A stretch of 64,000 nucleotides of DNA from Lachnospiraceae bacterium Marseille-Q4251 (GCA_018223435.1 JAGTTO010000001.1:2232001-2296000); one strand, 5' to 3'; shown: positions 50,615 to 59,799, numbered from the stretch's first letter. The notes: generated by a model from the sequence alone, not told the origin. Translations and numbers: made by a program.

Positions 50615-51613
50615 ATGTCAGGATTCCAAGACATTGTCGGACATAAACAGATCATAGAGCATTTGAAAAATGCGGAAAAATTGAATAAGGTTTCTCATGC
50701 TTATATATTCAGCGGAGAAAAAGGCTCGGGGAAAAAACTTCTGGCCAGTCGTTTTGCAGAGCTTCTGCAGTGCGAGGGTGAGGGAGAAAAGCCCTGCGGA
50801 AAATGCCGTTCCTGCCGGCAGGCGGAGAGCGGAAACCACCCGGATATTATCCGGATCACCCACGAAAAACCGAACACCATCAGCGTGGACGATATCCGGG
50901 AGCAGCTGGTAGGCGACGTCCAGATCAAACCCTATCAGAGCAAATATAAAATTTACATCGTTCCGGATGCGGAGAAGATGAACGTGCAGGCACAGAATGC
51001 ACTGTTGAAAACGATCGAGGAGCCTCCGTCCTATGCGGTGATCCTTTTTCTGACGACGAATGCGTCTTCTTTCCTGCCGACGATTCTGTCAAGGTGCGTG
51101 GTGCTGAATATGAAGCCCGTGCCGGATCAGGAAGTGCGGAAATATCTGATGGAGCATGTGGAAGTGCCGGATTACCAGGCGGATATCGCTGTGGCTTTTG
51201 CCCAGGGAAACATCGGAAAAGCCGTCAAATTGGCTACTTCCGAGTATTTTAACGAGATCAAGAATGCGGCCCTTCATATTTTGAAAAATGCCCCGCGGAT
51301 GGATATCAGCGAGATCAGCGCGGCGGTGAAGGGCGTTTCTGAATATAAAGTGGATATTCAGGACTATCTGGATATCTTCGCGGTCTGGTACCGGGATGTG
51401 CTGTATTTCAAGGCGACCCGGGATGCGGACGGTATCATTTTCCGGGATCAGCTCGCTTCCATTCAGGAGCAGACCAACAACTGCAGCTACGAGGGAGTGG
51501 AGGACATTCTGAAAGCTTTAAGAAAAGCAAAGGAGCGGCTCAACGCCAACGTGAATTTTGACCTCACGATGGAGCTGTTGTTCCTGACCATAAAGGAGAA
51601 CATCACAGAATGA
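50615..51613 (+). CDS. holB: DNA polymerase III delta-prime subunit
   Basis: A 332-residue clamp-loader AAA+ protein. I start at ATG 50615 behind GGGGGTG; the upstream in-frame extension is a duplicated sequence, not part of the family. Features: SGEKGSGKKLLASRF (P-loop-like), a four-Cys zinc module (CEGEGEKPCGKCRSC), and ALLKTIEEPPS with a Sensor 1 region. It is a subunit of the clamp loader for DnaN. It overlaps ricT by 4 bases. Confidence 0.92.
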   Translation: MSGFQDIVGHKQIIEHLKNAEKLNKVSHAYIFSGEKGSGKKLLASRFAELLQCEGEGEKPCGKCRSCRQAESGNHPDIIRITHEKPNTISVDDIREQLVGDVQIKPYQSKYKIYIVPDAEKMNVQAQNALLKTIEEPPSYAVILFLTTNASSFLPTILSRCVVLNMKPVPDQEVRKYLMEHVEVPDYQADIAVAFAQGNIGKAVKLATSEYFNEIKNAALHILKNAPRMDISEISAAVKGVSEYKVDIQDYLDIFAVWYRDVLYFKATRDADGIIFRDQLASIQEQTNNCSYEGVEDILKALRKAKERLNANVNFDLTMELLFLTIKENITE

Positions 51614-52518
51614 TTAAAATTATTGGAGTCCGGTTTCGCAATGCCGGAAAAATCTATTATTTCGATCCGAAAAAGCTCCCCATCAAAAAGGGCGACCACG
51701 TCATCGTGGAGACGGCCCGGGGAATTGAGTACGGAAGCGTGGTGGCGGATGCCAGAGAGGTGACGGACGATCAGGTGGTACAGCCCTTAAAGCCCGTCAT
51801 CCGTATCGCCAACGCTGATGATAACGCGAGAGCCCAGAGAAACAAGGAGAAGGAAAAAGAAGCCTTCCGTATCTGCCTGGAAAAAATTCGCAAGCACAAG
51901 CTGGAGATGAAGCTCATCGACACGGAATACACCTTTGACAACAACAAGGTGCTCTTTTATTTCACGGCTGACAGACGAATCGATTTCCGTGAGCTGGTAA
52001 AAGACCTGGCCTCCGTTTTCAAGACCAGAATCGAGCTTCGCCAGATCGGTGTCCGCGACGAAACAAAGGTCGTCGGCGGCGTGGGAATCTGCGGAAGAGA
52101 GCTTTGCTGCCATACGTTCCTGTCCGAGTTTGCACCGGTTTCCATTAAAATGGCGAAAGAGCAGAATCTGTCTCTGAATCCGACCAAGATCTCCGGTGTC
52201 TGCGGCCGTCTCATGTGCTGCCTGAAAAACGAGGAGGACACTTACGAGTATCTGAACAGCCGTCTGCCGGGTATCGGCGACCGGGTGATTGCGGATGATG
52301 GTCTCAAGGGCGAGGTGCAGAGCGTCAACGTTCTGCGTCAGCTCGTGAAGGTTCTTGTGGACGTGCAGGACGAAAAAGAGCTCCGCGAGTACAAGGTGGA
52401 GCAGCTGAAATTCAAGCCCCGCCGGAAAAAGGAGAAGCTGAACCTGAACGACAAGGAGCTGAAGGAACTGAAGGCTCTGGAAAAAGATGAAGGGAAATCA
52501 AAGCTAGATGACAATTGA
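51610..52518 (+). CDS. ricT: PSP1-domain protein RicT (YaaT)
   Basis: A 302-residue PSP1 protein. The cysteine motifs CGRELCC and CGRLMCC are those that, in the Bacillus RicA/RicF/RicT complex, hold iron-sulfur clusters. In Bacillus the complex stimulates RNase Y-dependent mRNA maturation and affects sporulation and competence. It has a highly charged C-terminal tail. It overlaps both holB (4 bases) and the methyltransferase gene (11 bases). Confidence 0.93.
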   Translation: MIKIIGVRFRNAGKIYYFDPKKLPIKKGDHVIVETARGIEYGSVVADAREVTDDQVVQPLKPVIRIANADDNARAQRNKEKEKEAFRICLEKIRKHKLEMKLIDTEYTFDNNKVLFYFTADRRIDFRELVKDLASVFKTRIELRQIGVRDETKVVGGVGICGRELCCHTFLSEFAPVSIKMAKEQNLSLNPTKISGVCGRLMCCLKNEEDTYEYLNSRLPGIGDRVIADDGLKGEVQSVNVLRQLVKVLVDVQDEKELREYKVEQLKFKPRRKKEKLNLNDKELKELKALEKDEGKSKLDDN

Positions 52519-53245
52519 GCTGAAACCGGAGGAACGGCTGGATGATCTCCAGAGAAACGGCTTTAAAATCATTCAGAATCCCGGCAAGTTCTGTTTCGGG
52601 ATGGATGCGGTGTTGCTCTCTGGTTTTGCAAAGGTGAAGCAGGGAGAAAAGGTACTGGATCTGGGGACGGGAACCGGCATCATTCCGATTCTTCTGGCCG
52701 GAAAAACGAAGGCTGGTCATCTCACGGGCCTGGAGATCCAGGAGGAGAGCGCGGATATGGCAAGGCGAAGCGTGCTCTATAACCACCTGGAGGACCGGGT
52801 TTCCATCGTGGAAGGCGATATTAAAGAGGCGGGACAGCTGTTTGATCTGGCTTCCTTTGATGTCATCACCTCCAATCCGCCCTATATGACGGGAAATCAC
52901 GGTCTGACCAATCCGGAGCTTCCGAAGGCCATCGCCCGCCACGAGATTCTCTGCACACTGGAGGATGTTATCGGCACGGCGGAGAAGCTTCTGAAGTCCG
53001 GCGGAAAATTTTTCATGGTGCATCGGCCCTTCCGGCTGGCGGAGATTCTGGTGAAACTTTCCCAGCATCATCTGGAGCCCAAACGGATGCAGCTGGTCTA
53101 CCCTTATGTGGACCGGGAGCCGAACATGGTGCTCATCGAGGCCGTGCGCGGCGGCAACCCCAGGATGACTGTGGAAAAACCGCTGATTGTCTATGACGAG
53201 CCGGGCGTTTATAATAAGGAAATTTATGACATTTACGGATATTAA
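52508..53245 (+). CDS. tRNA1(Val) N6-adenine methyltransferase-like protein (YabB type)
   Basis: A 245-residue Rossmann methyltransferase: SAM motif VLDLGTGTGIIPILLA (49-64), acidic motif GLEIQEES, and the N6-adenine catalytic NPPY motif (SNPPYMTG). The family includes E. coli TrmN6 and B. subtilis YabB. It starts inside the 3' end of ricT. Confidence 0.9.
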   Translation: MTIELKPEERLDDLQRNGFKIIQNPGKFCFGMDAVLLSGFAKVKQGEKVLDLGTGTGIIPILLAGKTKAGHLTGLEIQEESADMARRSVLYNHLEDRVSIVEGDIKEAGQLFDLASFDVITSNPPYMTGNHGLTNPELPKAIARHEILCTLEDVIGTAEKLLKSGGKFFMVHRPFRLAEILVKLSQHHLEPKRMQLVYPYVDREPNMVLIEAVRGGNPRMTVEKPLIVYDEPGVYNKEIYDIYGY

Positions 53246-53251
53246 ACTGAG

Positions 53252-53290
53252 AACTGTCGCTTGAAGGAATCGAGGGGCAGTTTTTATAAT
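53252..53290 (+). terminator. attenuator-like terminator between the methyltransferase gene and rsmI
   Basis: AACTGTC (53252-53258) pairs with GGCAGTT (53276-53282), then TTTAT. The loop is large (17 bases), so it is a moderate terminator. rsmI begins 14 bases later. Confidence 0.55.
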
Positions 53291-53303
53291 CAGGAGGAAA
53301 AGG

Positions 53304-54149
53304 ATGACAGGAACCTTATATCTTTGTGCCACGCCCATCGGGAATCTGGAGGATATGACTTTCCGGGTGGTGCGGACCTTAAAAGAGGTGGACCTGATCG
53401 CGGCGGAGGATACGAGAAACAGCATCAAGCTTTTGAACCATTTCGATATTCATACGCCGATGACCAGCTATCACGAATACAACCGGATCGAAAAAGCCCA
53501 TGTGCTTGTGGAAAAGCTGAAAGAAGGGCAGAATATCGCCCTGATCACCGACGCAGGGACGCCGGGAATTTCCGATCCGGGGGAGGATCTGGTGCGGATC
53601 TGCCAGGAGGAGGGCGTGCCGGTGACTTCCCTTCCCGGGGCCTGTGCCTGCGTTACAGCGCTGACGCTCTCCGGACTTTCGACCCGCCGTTTCTGCTTCG
53701 AGGCTTTTCTTCCGACGGAGAAAAAGGACCGACAGCTGGTGCTGGCGGAGCTGAAGGAAGAAACCCGGACCATGATTGTTTACGAGGCGCCGCACCGGCT
53801 CGTGCGGACTCTTGCGGAGCTTCAGGAAACGCTGGGAGACCGGCGGCTGACGATCTGCCGGGAGCTGACGAAAAAGCATGAGACCGCTTTTGCGACGACT
53901 TTTTCCAGGGCGCTGGCTTTCTATCAGGAGCAGGAACCCAAAGGAGAATGTGTGCTGGTCATCGAGGGAAAAAGCTTTGATGCGATCCGGAAGGAGCAGC
54001 AGGAATCCTGGGAGAGCCTGACGATCCCGGAGCATATGGAGCATTATCTCAGCCAGGGCATGGACAAAAAAACAGCCATGAAACAGGTGGCAAAAGACCG
54101 GGGCGTGGGAAAAAGAGAGATTTACCAGGCGCTGCTGGAGGAGGAATGA
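53304..54149 (+). CDS. rsmI: 16S rRNA (cytidine-2'-O)-methyltransferase RsmI
   Basis: A 281-residue tetrapyrrole-methylase-fold protein. Markers are LCATPIGNLEDMTFR (7-21), AEDTRNSIKLL, TDAGTPGISDPGEDL and LPGACACVTAL. It methylates the ribose of C1402 in 16S rRNA. AGGAGGAAAAGG precedes the ATG. It ends the housekeeping cluster. Confidence 0.95.
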   Translation: MTGTLYLCATPIGNLEDMTFRVVRTLKEVDLIAAEDTRNSIKLLNHFDIHTPMTSYHEYNRIEKAHVLVEKLKEGQNIALITDAGTPGISDPGEDLVRICQEEGVPVTSLPGACACVTALTLSGLSTRRFCFEAFLPTEKKDRQLVLAELKEETRTMIVYEAPHRLVRTLAELQETLGDRRLTICRELTKKHETAFATTFSRALAFYQEQEPKGECVLVIEGKSFDAIRKEQQESWESLTIPEHMEHYLSQGMDKKTAMKQVAKDRGVGKREIYQALLEEE

Positions 54150-54153
54150 TTGA

Positions 54154-54183
54154 CAGGGACTCGAAAGGGTCCCTGTTTTTGTT
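54154..54183 (+). terminator. terminator after rsmI
   Basis: CAGGGAC pairs with GTCCCTG around TCGAAAGG, followed by TTTTTGTTT. Its 14-base core GACTCGAAAGGGTC recurs in the terminator at 55.26 kb. Confidence 0.9.
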
Positions 54184-54275
54184 TACAAAAGGATTACATT
54201 TCAGCGAGGATTTTGGCGGGAGAGATTCTTTATAATGGTGTCAGAGCAGACTTTCTACGGAAAAGGGGACAAAAT

Positions 54276-55238
54276 ATGACAGGCGATCTGACATCGGATA
54301 AAGAAAAAATGGCAAGAGAACGGAGAAAGAGAAAGCAGCTGGAGCGGGTGCGCCAGGTGGAACGGGCGAAACAGCGGCTGAGACGGGGGGTTTTTGGCGG
54401 TTTTCTGGTGCTGATCTTAGGGATAGGGCTGTTTCGCTGGCAGCAGAACCGGCGGGCGGAGGAGGCCTGGCAGGATTACGAGGCGGGAAATGATTTGAGC
54501 GGGGATAACCAGGCGGCAGACGGACAGACGGCTTCAGATCCGGAAGTGCGGGCGGAGTATCTGAATAAGCTGCAGGCGTTGGCTTCTTCTGATGAGCGGT
54601 ACCAGACGATTCTGGACCGGGCGGAGGAATATCCGGACAATGTGCTCCGGATGGTCTGCCAGAATGAGGAGACGCTGAATTTTGCAGTGGATTACCCGGA
54701 GAAAAAGGATTCGGAACCGGCTTCCACGGTGGGAGATGTGACAAAAGGCGTGGTTCCACTTCTGATCCAGTGGGACAGGCGTTGGGGCTATGCGCTTTAC
54801 GGAAGCAGCACAATTGTGGCGGTGAGTGGCTGCGGCCCCACCTGCATTGCCATGGTGGCCTGTGGTCTGACCGGAAGAAATGACATTACTCCGGCGAAGG
54901 TGGCTTCCTACAGTGCAAACAACGGTTTTCTTACGGAGAGCCGGGATACCTCCTGGGATCTCATGACCTACGGGGCTGAAGAATACGGGATCACCGGAAC
55001 GGAGCTTGGGCTTGACGAGGCGGCTATGGCCAATCAGCTGGCGGCAGGTCATCCTATTATTGCCAGTATGGGGGCGGGGGATTTCACTTCCAGCGGGCAT
55101 TTTATCGTGCTGACGGGTTATGCGAATGGTTCATTCACGGTGAACGATCCCAACAGTCTTGTCCGGAGCGGTGAGACCTGGAGTTTTGAGCGATTAAAAA
55201 ATCAGATCGTGAATCTGTGGTATTATACGGTGTTATAA
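54276..55238 (+). CDS. C39-like cysteine peptidase, membrane anchored
   Basis: A 320-residue protein with a basic N-terminus, one membrane helix (about 35-55), an acidic linker and a C39-like peptidase domain (about 165-320). Catalytic Cys is in SGCGPTC, His in SGHFIVLTGY and Asp in VNDPN. Such proteins are extracellular papain-like hydrolases; the substrate, wall peptide or protein, is unknown. The start at 54276 follows AAAAGGGGAC. A longer frame reaches back into the rsmI terminator and is rejected. TATAAT at 54231-54236 is a likely -10. Confidence 0.85.
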   Translation: MTGDLTSDKEKMARERRKRKQLERVRQVERAKQRLRRGVFGGFLVLILGIGLFRWQQNRRAEEAWQDYEAGNDLSGDNQAADGQTASDPEVRAEYLNKLQALASSDERYQTILDRAEEYPDNVLRMVCQNEETLNFAVDYPEKKDSEPASTVGDVTKGVVPLLIQWDRRWGYALYGSSTIVAVSGCGPTCIAMVACGLTGRNDITPAKVASYSANNGFLTESRDTSWDLMTYGAEEYGITGTELGLDEAAMANQLAAGHPIIASMGAGDFTSSGHFIVLTGYANGSFTVNDPNSLVRSGETWSFERLKNQIVNLWYYTVL

Positions 55239-55254
55239 AGATGTAAATGATTTC

Positions 55255-55283
55255 GGAGACTCGAAAGGGTCTCTGATTTTTTT
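55255..55283 (+). terminator. terminator after the C39-like gene
   Basis: GGAGAC pairs with GTCTCT around TCGAAAGG, then a T-rich run. It shares a 14-base core with the rsmI terminator. Confidence 0.85.
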
Positions 55284-55376
55284 GTATAACAGGAAAATTC
55301 GGTGGAAGTACCTGTCACACAAAAAGCTTTTCAGGCAGAATCGCATGGTGACACAAAAAGTTTGATAATAAAAACG

Positions 55377-55405
55377 TTGACAAATCAACAAAATTGGATT
55401 AAAGT
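55377..55405 (+). promoter_or_regulatory. promoter of degV
   Basis: TTGACA (55377-55382), 17-base spacer, TAAAGT (55400-55405). Just upstream, CACAAAAAG occurs twice (around 55318 and 55352) and may be a binding site. Confidence 0.5.
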
Positions 55406-55473
55406 ATACGTTGTTTTGCAGATAGAAAAAATCAATGGTTTACAGAATAGAGTTGGAAAGGAATCATTTTAGA

Positions 55474-56322
55474 ATGGAAAAAATCAGGATTATTACAGAG
55501 TCGGCTTCTGATATGGGAACACCAGAGCGGGAGGATGTGACGGTGCTCCCGATGCATATTACCTTCGGGGAAAAAGAATATTTGGACGGGGTGAACTTAA
55601 GCCACCAGGAATTTTACAACATGCTTATTGAGAGTGACGAGCTGCCGAAGACCAGCCTGATCTCGCCGGGCACTTTTGCAGATGAGTTTGAAAAGGCGGA
55701 GAAGGCCGGGGAGCAGGTGGTGGTTATTGTCCTTTCCGCGAAGCTTTCGGGCACTTACCAGAGCGCCATGGTGGCGGCTGCAGACTACGACAATGTGACT
55801 GTGGTGGATTCCGAGAGCGTGGCTGTGGGTGAGCGAATCCTCGTGGATTACGCCCTGCGGCTGAAGGATCAGGGAAAAACAGCGGCGGAGATCGCGGAAG
55901 AACTGGAGACTGCGAAGAAAAAGGTTCATGTGATCGCCCTTCTGGACACACTGGAATATCTGAAAAAAGGCGGCAGGATTTCCAAATCTGTGGCCATGAT
56001 CGGCGGCATGCTTTCCATCAAGCCCGTTGTCACCGTGGAAGACGGCGTGGTGGCAGTCCTCGGAAAAGCCCGGGGCTCCAAAAACGGAAACAATCTTCTG
56101 GTAAAAGAGATTCAGAATGCCGGCGGCATCGATTTTTCCCTGCCCTTCTGGCTTGGTTATACAGGAATCAACGATGCCCTTCTCCAGAAATACATCCAGG
56201 ACAGCGAGGTGCTCTGGAAGGATTACACGGAGGAGCTTCCGATCTGTACGATCGGGGCTACAATCGGAACCCATGTAGGGCCAAACGCTGTGGCGGTGGC
56301 TTTTTTCGGAAAGGAAGGTTAA
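55474..56322 (+). CDS. DegV family fatty-acid-binding protein
   Basis: A 282-residue DegV protein: TESASDM (6-12), VLPMHITFGEKEYLDGVNLS, the lipid-site motif TSLISPGTFADEFE, VVVIVLSAKLSGTYQSA and the C-terminal GATIGTHVGPNAVAVAF. DegV/FakB proteins bind a fatty acid; FakB members present it to the kinase FakA. No fakA gene is adjacent, so a FakB role is only possible. The ATG at 55474 is preceded by GAAAGGAA; an upstream frame from 55435 lacks family similarity. Confidence 0.9.
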   Translation: MEKIRIITESASDMGTPEREDVTVLPMHITFGEKEYLDGVNLSHQEFYNMLIESDELPKTSLISPGTFADEFEKAEKAGEQVVVIVLSAKLSGTYQSAMVAAADYDNVTVVDSESVAVGERILVDYALRLKDQGKTAAEIAEELETAKKKVHVIALLDTLEYLKKGGRISKSVAMIGGMLSIKPVVTVEDGVVAVLGKARGSKNGNNLLVKEIQNAGGIDFSLPFWLGYTGINDALLQKYIQDSEVLWKDYTEELPICTIGATIGTHVGPNAVAVAFFGKEG

Positions 56323-56327
56323 AAGTA

Positions 56328-56427
56328 ACTATTCAGCAGCCACTATTCCTGTGAAGGTACTGAACAGTTACGGTTAAAAAAATATCCTGTACAGGCTGTG
56401 AGAAAACCTGTGCAGGATATTTTTTTG
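56328..56427. terminator. double hairpin, bidirectional terminator between degV and the GH31 gene
   Basis: An outer hairpin pairs GTAACTATTCAG (56328-56339) with CTGAACAGTTAC (56360-56371). A second, very strong stem (56376-56427) pairs AAAAATATCCTGTACAGG with CCTGTGCAGGATATTTTT. A and T runs on both sides allow termination of both convergent transcripts. Confidence 0.9.
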
Positions 56428-56437
56428 AGCGTGTTTC

Positions 56438-58462
56438 TTATTTGGTTACGGTACCGTCGGAGGAAATACGGATCTCACTCAGATGGGCCGGATTCTCGTA
56501 ATCTTTTTCGTAACCGTCATCGTGATAATAGGTGTAAACAGCTTCGTTTCCCTCTGTAACATAGGAAAGGAAAGTGAGCGCTTCGAAATCAACCTCATCA
56601 ACACACTGACCGCCTTTGGAAAGGGGGATCAGATGGTTCAGACGGATGAAGAGGACTACATCGGTAAGCGGGATCTCCACAAAATGGTGGCCTGCCGGAA
56701 GAATGGTCTCTTCTACTGTGCCGTCTGCAGAGAAACGCACCTGTTTCATTGATTCCGGCAGATAAACATAACGGCCGTCAGCATTCTGCTCGTAAACAGG
56801 GGCGATCATCATGCCGTCTCCAAGAAGAAGCTGGTCTTCTACCGCTTTGGCGTGTCTGTCGTCCGGATAATCAAAAGCGAGAGGACGGAACATCATTTCA
56901 TCGTTTAAGACCGCTTTCATATACTCACTGTAAAGGTAGGGCAGCAGTCGGTAACGGAGCCCGATGATGTGACGGAAACCATCCATGTTTTCAAACTGAT
57001 AAGCCTCCTGACGGCGGGTGCCGAGAGCGGAATGGTTTCTCATAAGCGGTGTGAAAATGCCGAGAGCCAGCCAGCGGAGCATGAGATCCTCTGTGGTATC
57101 TGCGCCGAAGCCGCCAAGATCAGCACCGGTATACAGGAAACCGCACATGTTCAGGGATGGAAGCATATGAAGGTTCAGAAGGATATGAGACCACCAGGAT
57201 TTGTTGTCACCCATCCAGATACCGCCGTAACGGTGCATGCCGATATAGGAAGAACGGGAGAACATCAGGATCCTTTTATCCGGCTCTAAACGCTCGAAGG
57301 CTTCTCCGGCGGCCCGGGTCATATTGTAGCCGAACAGGTTGTGTACCCGGTCGTGTGATACCTTTTCTCCCTGGATGTTGTGATAGAAACGGGTATAATC
57401 CTCTGTGTTGTTGCTGAGACTTCCCACCAGAGCAGTCATTTCCCCGAATTCATTCATATCTAGGTTTCGGTCTTTATAGTCATCTATTTTGTCCAGAACT
57501 TCTTTCAGACGATCTTCCGTGTAAAAAATGGCAGGCTCGTTCATATCGTTCCAGAAGCCTTCCACGCCCTGATCCAGCAGGAATTTGTACTGTTCGCCGA
57601 ACCAGTCTCTCGCCTCTTTATTGAGCATATCCGGGAAAAGCGCCTTGCCGGGCCAGACGGCGGCCACAAAAGGAGAGCCGTCCTCTTTGGTGCAGAAATA
57701 GCCTTTTTTCAGGCCTTCTTCATAGACGGGATAGCCTTCTTCCTGCTTCACACCGGCGTCGATGATGGGCACCAGATGGATGTGCTCATCTTTCATTTCC
57801 TTATTAAAATCAGCAAAATCCGGGAAAGTTTCGTTATTCAGAGTGAAATCCTTGTAGCGCTCCATATAGTCGATATCGAGGTAAACGCTGTCCAGCGGGA
57901 TCTGAAGTTTGCGGTGTTTTTTTACCACGTCCCGGATCTCGTCCTCGGACATATAGCTCCAGCGGCTCTGGCCGTAACCGAAGGCCCATTTGGGAACCAC
58001 GAAGCTTCTGCCGATGAGCTGGCGGAACTGGTGAACGATATCCTTTACATCGGTGCCGGTAATGACATAGACGTCGAGGTTCCAGTCGGAAGCGGTGATT
58101 TTCAGTTCGCTGTAACGGGTATATCCGATGTCGAAGGTGAGGATTCCAGGATAATCGATGAAGATACCGAAAGTCTCTTTGCCGCTTACCACAAAGAAAT
58201 TGTGGGCACCGTAAAGGGAGCGGCGGTCTTCCAGATGCTCCGGCTCATCTGAACATTTACTCTGGTAGATCCAGCCGCGTTTGTTGATCCCGCGGACATT
58301 TTCACCCAGACCGTAGACCTTGTCGTCATCAGCCATGGAATAAGTGAAGGAAAGAGAAGCTTCATCCACCGACAGGAGAGGGAGTACCCCGTTATCTGCG
58401 GCAGGTTTCTGAAGAATGGCCTCCGTCTCGATGACATGGCCATAGGAAAATCGTGAAATCAT
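56438..58462 (-). CDS. alpha-glucosidase, GH31
   Basis: A 674-residue cytoplasmic GH31 enzyme with the nucleophile Asp306 in GFWNDMNEPA and the conserved KWAFGYGQSRW (158-168), LDIDYM, SRSSYIGMHRYGGIWMGDN and MCGFLYTGADLGGFG. From memory it closely resembles the Ruminococcus/Blautia obeum enzyme Ro-alphaG1 (about 663 residues), a debranching-type alpha-glucosidase preferring isomaltose; Trp168 matches its specificity tryptophan. It is the last gene of a leftward operon after SGNH and SseB-like genes. Confidence 0.95.
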   Translation of the reverse strand: MISRFSYGHVIETEAILQKPAADNGVLPLLSVDEASLSFTYSMADDDKVYGLGENVRGINKRGWIYQSKCSDEPEHLEDRRSLYGAHNFFVVSGKETFGIFIDYPGILTFDIGYTRYSELKITASDWNLDVYVITGTDVKDIVHQFRQLIGRSFVVPKWAFGYGQSRWSYMSEDEIRDVVKKHRKLQIPLDSVYLDIDYMERYKDFTLNNETFPDFADFNKEMKDEHIHLVPIIDAGVKQEEGYPVYEEGLKKGYFCTKEDGSPFVAAVWPGKALFPDMLNKEARDWFGEQYKFLLDQGVEGFWNDMNEPAIFYTEDRLKEVLDKIDDYKDRNLDMNEFGEMTALVGSLSNNTEDYTRFYHNIQGEKVSHDRVHNLFGYNMTRAAGEAFERLEPDKRILMFSRSSYIGMHRYGGIWMGDNKSWWSHILLNLHMLPSLNMCGFLYTGADLGGFGADTTEDLMLRWLALGIFTPLMRNHSALGTRRQEAYQFENMDGFRHIIGLRYRLLPYLYSEYMKAVLNDEMMFRPLAFDYPDDRHAKAVEDQLLLGDGMMIAPVYEQNADGRYVYLPESMKQVRFSADGTVEETILPAGHHFVEIPLTDVVLFIRLNHLIPLSKGGQCVDEVDFEALTFLSYVTEGNEAVYTYYHDDGYEKDYENPAHLSEIRISSDGTVTK

Positions 58463-58551
58463 AATGTATAAACCTCCTTTTTCTGCAGTATAATGCTTTC
58501 TTTTGGAAAATTCTACCGATATTTTGATGAAAAGTTACACAATTTTGACTT

Positions 58552-59181
58552 TTACTGTAAAATACCAGCCAGCTGTTTCCATACCTCCCGGTAGCCATTG
58601 GGATACATATGGACACCATCGATGGTAAATTCTGCTTTCAGCCTGCCTTTTTCATCCATGAGAGGAGCATTGAGGTCGAGAAAACTCAGGCTATATTTTT
58701 GAGACAGAGCTTTTACCGCTTCGTTGGCTTCGCAGATCCGTTCGTTGGTCCGGTAAAAGAACCAGCTGTCATCGCAGGCAGCTTCATGATTGACGGGATA
58801 ATATGCCAGAAGGGTGAGCTGAACGCCGGGAAGATGAGCGAGGATTTCTTTCACCATTTTTTCATAGCGCTCCATCAGTTCTTCCTTCCGATAATCGTCG
58901 GGATTCATGTCATTGGTGCCGATATTAAGGAAAATCCGGGCGGGTCGGAGTGCATAGACGCAGGTTTCCATATGTTCCAACATTTCTGCTGTGGTGAAAC
59001 CGCCGATGCCGCGATTATAGATCAGAGAAGAAAGACCGGCGCCCAGCTGAAATTCGTGGACGGGAAACTGCTCCATCAGGCTGGATCCGGCAAAAAGGAT
59101 CTGACCGGGAACCACGGTTCTGTTCAGATAATCATAACGGACAAGTTTCAGTGTTTTTTCAGGATCTAAGGAAATACTCAT
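58552..59181 (-). CDS. SGNH/GDSL-family hydrolase
   Basis: A 209-residue SGNH hydrolase. Blocks: block I GQILFAGSSL with the catalytic Ser, block II Gly in NRGIGGFTT, block III LNIGTNDMN, and block V DGVHMYPNG with Asp and His. No signal peptide. It is probably an esterase, for example deacetylating a sugar before GH31 action; the substrate is inferred from context only. It starts 17 bases after the SseB-like gene. Confidence 0.9.
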   Translation of the reverse strand: MSISLDPEKTLKLVRYDYLNRTVVPGQILFAGSSLMEQFPVHEFQLGAGLSSLIYNRGIGGFTTAEMLEHMETCVYALRPARIFLNIGTNDMNPDDYRKEELMERYEKMVKEILAHLPGVQLTLLAYYPVNHEAACDDSWFFYRTNERICEANEAVKALSQKYSLSFLDLNAPLMDEKGRLKAEFTIDGVHMYPNGYREVWKQLAGILQ

Positions 59182-59198
59182 GAGAAAAACCTCCTTTT

Positions 59199-59627
59199 TT
59201 AATTACTTCCCAGAATGATCTGGAGCAGTGTTTTGTCCAACATCAGGGTACGGTTCCAGGGATTGAGGATGATGCCATGGATGCCATCGGTGGGGATGGC
59301 GGAGGGGAAGAGCTGATCCATATCTGCGAGAAAACCGGACATGACGCTGCCGCCGCCCCGGTTCTGTTCTTCAAAACTGGTAAAAGCCACCCACCAGAGA
59401 TTGCCATCCGGTGTCTGAATGGTTTTCAGAGCGAGCTGCTCTTTTCCCGCAGACGGCTCTACAGCCAGGATCAGCTGACCGTTCTCCCGCATGCGGCGGC
59501 GAAGTACGGTCAGTGCATGGGCCAGAAGCTCCTGGCTGGCTTCCTGCTGGAGGGCCAGAATGGCTGCCTCGATTTTTTCATTTCCTTCAAGACCGGGATC
59601 GGTATGGGGAGCGGATGTATCTGTCAT
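59199..59627 (-). CDS. SseB-domain protein
   Basis: A 142-residue protein with an SseB N-terminal-type domain: WWVAFTSFEEQNRG and DGIHGIILNPWNRTLMLDKTLLQIILG near the C-terminus. I start at ATG 59627 behind AGAGAGG; an upstream ATG at 59657 is less likely. SseB-like domains are widespread in non-pathogenic Firmicutes without secretion systems and have no defined function. It is first in the leftward operon with SGNH and GH31. Confidence 0.75.
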   Translation of the reverse strand: MTDTSAPHTDPGLEGNEKIEAAILALQQEASQELLAHALTVLRRRMRENGQLILAVEPSAGKEQLALKTIQTPDGNLWWVAFTSFEEQNRGGGSVMSGFLADMDQLFPSAIPTDGIHGIILNPWNRTLMLDKTLLQIILGSN

Positions 59628-59799
59628 GGAAAATACCTCTCTTTTCTGTTGATGCATATGGGTTTATGGAGGAATAGCGGATCTCCACGATCATAGTTTA
59701 CATGAGTCGAAAAGAGAAAGCAAGCGGCAGATCAAAGCGGATTTCCATATGAAAAACTCATTGCAAACCTTCCTTGTTTATGTTAAGTTTATTAGGACA

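Noticed and set aside
59199..59657. Type III secretion context for the SseB-like protein
   Set aside because: SseB-like domains are common in Gram-positive bacteria without such systems; the neighbours are an SGNH hydrolase and GH31.
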